The notes beneath the pieces are model-generated. The model worked only from the letters and a program-made list of their open reading frames with translations, made no database searches and was not told the DNA's origin. Both the position numbers and the translations under genes were made by a program. Of a stretch of DNA of 43,334 bases, positions 39,995 through 43,334 are shown in pieces (the first letter of the stretch is position 1; the number at the start of each line of letters is the position of its first letter). The DNA is taken from NCBI GenBank assembly GCA_022703485.1, contig JAKLDO010000019.1, positions 1 through 43,334 on the forward strand, read 5' to 3'. This stretch comes from a bacterium. GTDB lineage: Bacteria; UBP6; UBA1177.

Positions 39995-40952
39995 TCACGA
40001 TATCTTCAACTGAACAGCCTCTGGAAAGGTCGTTTACGGGTTTTGCAATGCCCTGAAGGAACGGTCCCACCGCTTCGGCCTTTGCAAGTCTCTGAACAAG
40101 TTTATATCCGATATTTCCGCTCTGAAGATCGGGGAAAACGAGTACATTGGCTTCACCTGCGATCTTTGATTCCGGACATTTCGTCTTTCCTACGCTTGCA
40201 ACTATGGCAGCATCGGCCTGAATATCACCGTCAACTTTCAGGTCAGGAGCACTCGCTTTAATTATTTTCACAGCTTCTGTCACTTTGTCGACATACTGGT
40301 GTTTTGCACTGCCGTAAGTCGAGAATGAGAGCATTGCCACCTTGGGTTCCATGTCACAGAGCACTTTTGCAGTTTCAGCGCTTGAGATCGCGATCTCGGC
40401 AAGCTCTGAAGCAGTGGGATCTATGTTCACGGCGCAGTCGGCGAACACGAACATTCCGTTGCTTCCCATCTTGCAATCGGGCACAAGCATTACGAAAGAG
40501 CTCGAAACACTTTTTATTCCGGGCTTGGTCTTGATTATCTGAAGCGCCGGTCTGATGGTGTCGCCTGTTGAATGGATCGCACCGCTCACCAGTCCGTCGG
40601 CAAGGCCTTTATGCACCATCATTGTGGCGAAATAGACTTCATTTTTCATTGTTTCAGCGGCCTGCTCAGGTGTCACCCCTTTTGCTTTTCTCAGTTCAAA
40701 GAAAGTATCGCAGAAATCTTTGTAGAATTCACTTTTCAATGGTTCCACAATCTGAATTCCGGATATGTCGGCTTTTTCCTTTTCCGCTGCTTTTTTTATG
40801 TCTGTTTCAATGCCGACAAGAATTACTTTCGCAAGCTTTTCTCGGGTGATAATTTCGGCTGCTTTTAAAGTTCTGGGCTCGTTTCCTTCAGGAAGGACGA
40901 TGGTTTTGGACGCAGCAATGGCTTTTTGATGTAATGATCTTAGAAAATCCAT
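39954..40952 (-). CDS. pta: Phosphate acetyltransferase
   Basis: A 332 aa cytoplasmic enzyme interconverting acetyl-CoA and acetyl phosphate, of the short class (about 330 aa, no regulatory domain). Motifs visible are I-V-L-P-E-G-N-E-P-R-T-L-K-A-A near residue 18, L-A-D-G-L-V-S-G-A-I-H-S-T-G-D-T-I-R-P-A-L-Q (about 116-137), F-A-D-C-A-V-N-I-D-P and L-S-F-S-T-Y-G-S-A-K-H (about 210-220), and the ending N-D-L-S-R-G-C-S-V-E-D-I-V-N-V-V. The end of the gene is the site of a toxin-antitoxin insertion but remains complete. A - strand promoter candidate lies at 40994-41023. No acetate kinase gene is in the window. Confidence 0.96.
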   Translation of the reverse strand: MDFLRSLHQKAIAASKTIVLPEGNEPRTLKAAEIITREKLAKVILVGIETDIKKAAEKEKADISGIQIVEPLKSEFYKDFCDTFFELRKAKGVTPEQAAETMKNEVYFATMMVHKGLADGLVSGAIHSTGDTIRPALQIIKTKPGIKSVSSSFVMLVPDCKMGSNGMFVFADCAVNIDPTASELAEIAISSAETAKVLCDMEPKVAMLSFSTYGSAKHQYVDKVTEAVKIIKASAPDLKVDGDIQADAAIVASVGKTKCPESKIAGEANVLVFPDLQSGNIGYKLVQRLAKAEAVGPFLQGIAKPVNDLSRGCSVEDIVNVVAITAVQATSE

Positions 40953-40993
40953 TTTTCAATCTCCGGTTTGAAAAGGTTGAACAACACAGGCGG

Positions 40994-41023
40994 AATATAT
41001 GTCCCGATTTTTGACAAAGTCAA
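40994..41023 (-). promoter_or_regulatory. Possible promoter of pta
   Basis: On the - strand TTGACT (41023-41018) and TATATT (40999-40994) are 18 bp apart, about 40 bp upstream of the start codon. Confidence 0.45.
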
Positions 41024-41049
41024 TTAAAAATTTTGGTACAAATCGTCAC

Positions 41050-41078
41050 TTGACAAAACTTTTAATCCAAGTTAAATT
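41050..41078 (+). promoter_or_regulatory. Predicted promoter of the secreted repeat protein
   Basis: TTGACA (41050-41055) and TAAATT (41073-41078) are 17 bp apart. It would drive the small reading frame at 41139 and the gene at 41223. Confidence 0.5.
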
Positions 41079-41138
41079 CATCAAGTCTTCACGATAAAGA
41101 TTGTATAAATTATAAGCCAACCTGATTTAGGAGTCATT

Positions 41139-41210
41139 GTGGCACAGATTCTCTCTTTGAACATATTTGAGCCGGTATATGAGCTCATGGAGAATAATTC
41201 ATGCAGATAA
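41139..41210 (+). CDS. Possible 23-codon leader or small protein
   Basis: A GTG at 41139 with AGGAG about 6 bp upstream opens a frame of 23 codons (V-A-Q-I-L-S-L-N-I-F-E-P-V-Y-E-L-M-E...) that closes with TAA at 41208-41210, right before the ribosome-binding site of the next gene. The spacing would allow translational coupling. It may also be a chance frame or the broken start of an old gene. Confidence 0.25.
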   Translation: MAQILSLNIFEPVYELMENNSCR

Positions 41211-41222
41211 ATGGAGGGGATT

Positions 41223-42449
41223 ATGAGTAAAAAGATAATAATTTGCATAACAGTCCTGCTTTTTTCGGGATTTATTTATGCCAAAGGTGCATTTGTGGAA
41301 GTCGGTGATCCGTCGTTTTTTCCGGACAGCTTTTATTCTCTTCTGTCTCTTGAAGCTGATAAAAAGGGAAATGTTTATGTCGCATTTGTTGAAGATATAC
41401 TTTATCTTTCAATTGCAAAATTTGACGGGGAAAAGTGGACTTATGCAGGTCCGGAAAAATTCTCAGGAAAAATAGGAAATGTTAGAAGTCAGTATGATGC
41501 AACGGATTCGCTATATGTTTCATTTGCTGTTGATGGAGAAGGAGTTCCCCATGCAGCATTCCCTGCGTTTGACAGCTATGATCTTCAGGTGAAGAAATAT
41601 GATGAAAGCAAAAACCGGTGGAATAATCTTGCTGGATTGAATGATTTTAATTTTAAAGTGAAAGAAACGCATATTTCCTTCAGTCCTGAAAATATTCCGT
41701 ATATTGCAATAAGCGGCTGTTCCTCTGATGCATGCAAAGAATATAATGAAGAAACAGATTACGAATATACTTATGATGCGGCAAATGTAGCAAAATTTAA
41801 AAATGATGAATGGATATATATCGGAGAACCGATGTTCGGTTTTAATGAAGAAACTCCGATGGCATCATCATGCAGTTCAATGGTTTTTGACAGTAAAAAT
41901 ACACCATATGCAGTTTATTCTGACAATGACGGTGTTAAAATTATCAAGTTTGATGGAACAGACTGGGTTCAGGTAGGCGGTTATCTGCAGTTCGGAGGAG
42001 AACTGATGATAGACAGTTCTGATAATCTGTATTTCGGGATGTATTCAGGTCTTTACAAATACAATGACGGAAAGTGGGACAATCTTTTTCAAATTGATTC
42101 AAAGCAGGGTGTATCCTATGTGGTGTATAACGATATTGTTTATGTAGCTTTTTCAGTGCATTTAAATAATGACGCAGGCTCGGCATTGAAAGTGGGAGTG
42201 AAAAAATATGAAAACGGAAAACTGGAAACAGTAGGTGATAATGAGTTTTTCGCAGTAGGTAGAGATGCCTCGATTGCAGTTGATGATAATGGTATTCCTT
42301 ATGTCGCATTTGTAAAAGATGGTGAAGTCGTTTTAATGAAATACGACCCTGAAACCGGTGAAACTCCCGATGATTCGGATGAAGATGAAACTGCTGATGA
42401 AGACAAAAAAGATTCCGGCAGTTCAGGTTGCGGACTGATTTTGTTGTAA
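41223..42449 (+). CDS. Secreted beta-repeat protein with acidic, Cys-containing C-terminal tail
   Basis: A 408 aa exported protein (signal 1-20, cleaved after I-Y-A). The body has about eight repeats of the pattern D-x-x-G-x-P-Y-V-A-F...V-K-K-Y-x-x-G-K-W (for example near residues 28-60, 92-125, 370-390), consistent with a beta-propeller. I do not recognise a specific family. Residues about 378-400 are Asp/Glu-rich, and the protein ends in S-S-G-C-G-L-I-L-L, resembling a very short C-terminal sorting or lipidation tail. GGAGG at 41213 places the start at 41223; an ATG four codons upstream overlaps the ribosome-binding site. It may be cell-surface attached; function unknown. Confidence 0.87.
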   Translation: MSKKIIICITVLLFSGFIYAKGAFVEVGDPSFFPDSFYSLLSLEADKKGNVYVAFVEDILYLSIAKFDGEKWTYAGPEKFSGKIGNVRSQYDATDSLYVSFAVDGEGVPHAAFPAFDSYDLQVKKYDESKNRWNNLAGLNDFNFKVKETHISFSPENIPYIAISGCSSDACKEYNEETDYEYTYDAANVAKFKNDEWIYIGEPMFGFNEETPMASSCSSMVFDSKNTPYAVYSDNDGVKIIKFDGTDWVQVGGYLQFGGELMIDSSDNLYFGMYSGLYKYNDGKWDNLFQIDSKQGVSYVVYNDIVYVAFSVHLNNDAGSALKVGVKKYENGKLETVGDNEFFAVGRDASIAVDDNGIPYVAFVKDGEVVLMKYDPETGETPDDSDEDETADEDKKDSGSSGCGLILL

Positions 42450-42482
42450 TTCACTGATTTGCAATTATGGCAAAAAACTGTT

Positions 42483-43334
42483 TCAGTTTTCTCTTTTATA
42501 CGAAAAGTTTAGAATTGTCTCAAAAACCGTGCCGAATCCTTCTCCGGTCTTCAATTTCTTTATTAGAGCAGATGCTTTCTGTGCGGACCTGTTCATCATC
42601 ATTTTGTGTTTTTCTGCGGCTTTTGAACTTTCAGCTATGCGGACGATCCTTGCAATGTCATCCGGTGTCACATCTTTTTTACCCAGCATTTCCAGAACGA
42701 ATTTCCTTTCATCATTCCTGGCGTTCTGAAGAATGAGAGAATATAGAAGAGTTTTTTTACCTTCACGCACATCGCTTCCTGCAGGTTTTCCTGTGATCTC
42801 TTCATTTCCGAAAAGGTTCAGTTCGTCATCCCTCATCTGGAAAAGGGTTCCGATCTCAAGTCCCGTCTGGATGAGCTTCTGGGATTCTTTTGCGGCGGCC
42901 CCTGCTGTCAATGCTCCTGCAGCGAGAGGAAGAGAGAATGTGTAGCAGGCAGTTTTCATGCGGTATATGTTAAGTATCGTCTGAGTGTCAGGAAAACACT
43001 CTGTTCCTGAAATATAGAGGTCGTCCATCTGTCCGAAGCCTGTGGTCACGGCTTCACGGTTGAAGAGGGCGGTAAGTGAGGTCTTGCGTTTAGGAGAGAT
43101 ATTTGTCTTGTTGAGCATGTCAAAGGCGAGAAAATAACAGATATTTCCAAGACAAAGTGCAATGTTTTCAGAGTTTCTTTCAACATCGCAGTCCTGTTTC
43201 CCTTCAAGATCTTTCCTGTACTGGACATGCATTGACGGAGCCCCGCGCCTCATTTCATCGCGGTCCATCACATCATCGTGGATGAGAAATCCGGCGTGAA
43301 GAAGTTCCAGCGCTCCCGCGACAGGGTCGATGAG
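42483..43334 (-). CDS. Polyprenyl diphosphate synthase, 3' part (5' end outside window)
   Basis: The frame is open to the end of the window, so the start lies beyond 43334. The visible 283 residues include the first Asp-rich motif (L-I-H-D-D-V-M-D-R-D, just at the edge) and the second (F-Q-M-R-D-D-E-L-N, with G-K-P-A-G-S-D-V-R-E-G-K-K-T after it), which bind the magnesium and allylic diphosphate. By family it condenses isopentenyl diphosphate into longer prenyl chains (farnesyl, geranylgeranyl or longer) for quinones, carotenoids or cell-wall lipids. Chain length cannot be judged. The L-H-A-G-F-L-I-H-D-D stretch is typical of the IspA/GGPP type. It converges with the secreted repeat-protein gene. 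Confidence 0.93.
   Translation of the reverse strand, partial: LIDPVAGALELLHAGFLIHDDVMDRDEMRRGAPSMHVQYRKDLEGKQDCDVERNSENIALCLGNICYFLAFDMLNKTNISPKRKTSLTALFNREAVTTGFGQMDDLYISGTECFPDTQTILNIYRMKTACYTFSLPLAAGALTAGAAAKESQKLIQTGLEIGTLFQMRDDELNLFGNEEITGKPAGSDVREGKKTLLYSLILQNARNDERKFVLEMLGKKDVTPDDIARIVRIAESSKAAEKHKMMMNRSAQKASALIKKLKTGEGFGTVFETILNFSYKREN

Overview
The window looks like a chromosomal segment from an uncultured, double-membrane (Gram-negative-type) bacterium. The evidence is the many predicted lipoproteins with N-terminal lipobox cysteines followed by Asp-rich or (Gly-Asp-Thr-Gly/Asn-Thr)n linkers, the Cys-rich EGF-like modules, the VWA/thrombospondin-type-3 proteins and the Lcl/DUF1566 protein. 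That combination reminds me of poorly cultured Myxococcota/'Deltaproteobacteria'-like genomes, but no rRNA or clear phylogenetic marker is present, so the placement is a guess. Promoters are of ordinary sigma-70 type (TTGANN, 16-18 bp, TATAAT/TAGAAT).

Layout. Positions 2-15040 are an alpha-glucan (maltodextrin/starch) uptake and degradation operon on the + strand: the 3' part of a GH13 enzyme, a MalK/MsmX-type ATPase, a rare-looking MalE-MalF fusion, MalG, a lipoprotein GH13 with EGF-like modules, and a lipoprotein six-hairpin glycosidase. Between malF and malG sits a 3.9 kb AT-rich cargo (AbiEi, a shortened AbiEii, a RhuM-family protein and an unknown lipoprotein). A short copy of the malG start is left at the far end, so the cargo looks inserted. 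Positions 15044-19882 hold envelope genes: a YfbK-type VWA lipoprotein, a CsgG/LpoB-like protein, a Cys-rich Lcl-domain lipoprotein and a translationally coupled TlpA-like thioredoxin. Positions 20129-22361 carry tRNA-Thr(CGU), HU and CstA on the - strand.

The most striking unit is 22492-24026. It is a small lipoprotein with five copies of an E-Y-G-P-x-x-x-D-Y-D-type motif, followed 20 bp later by a radical SAM/SPASM enzyme. It resembles the rSAM/lipoprotein systems known from Bacteroidales (TIGR04133/TIGR04134) but has a multi-core layout, and is the best candidate for a new modification system. Next come three large paralogous VWA/TSP3 surface lipoproteins (24044-29508), two of which share an almost identical 476 bp tract, then an orphan gene, a BtuFDC/FecBCD-type metal-chelate importer (30484-33103), an AAA ATPase plus TOPRIM-like DUF4276 pair that looks like a two-gene defence system (33238-35173), and a large beta-propeller diguanylate cyclase (35194-38247).

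The right end holds a cyclophilin, a HigB-type toxin with an unusually long HigA-RHH antitoxin inserted at the 3' end of pta (a 41 bp copy of the pta end is left behind), pta itself, a secreted repeat protein with an odd C-terminal Cys tail, and the 3' part of a polyprenyl diphosphate synthase. Two independent toxin/defence insertions, each flanked by a duplicated end of the host gene it entered next to, are a recurring theme.
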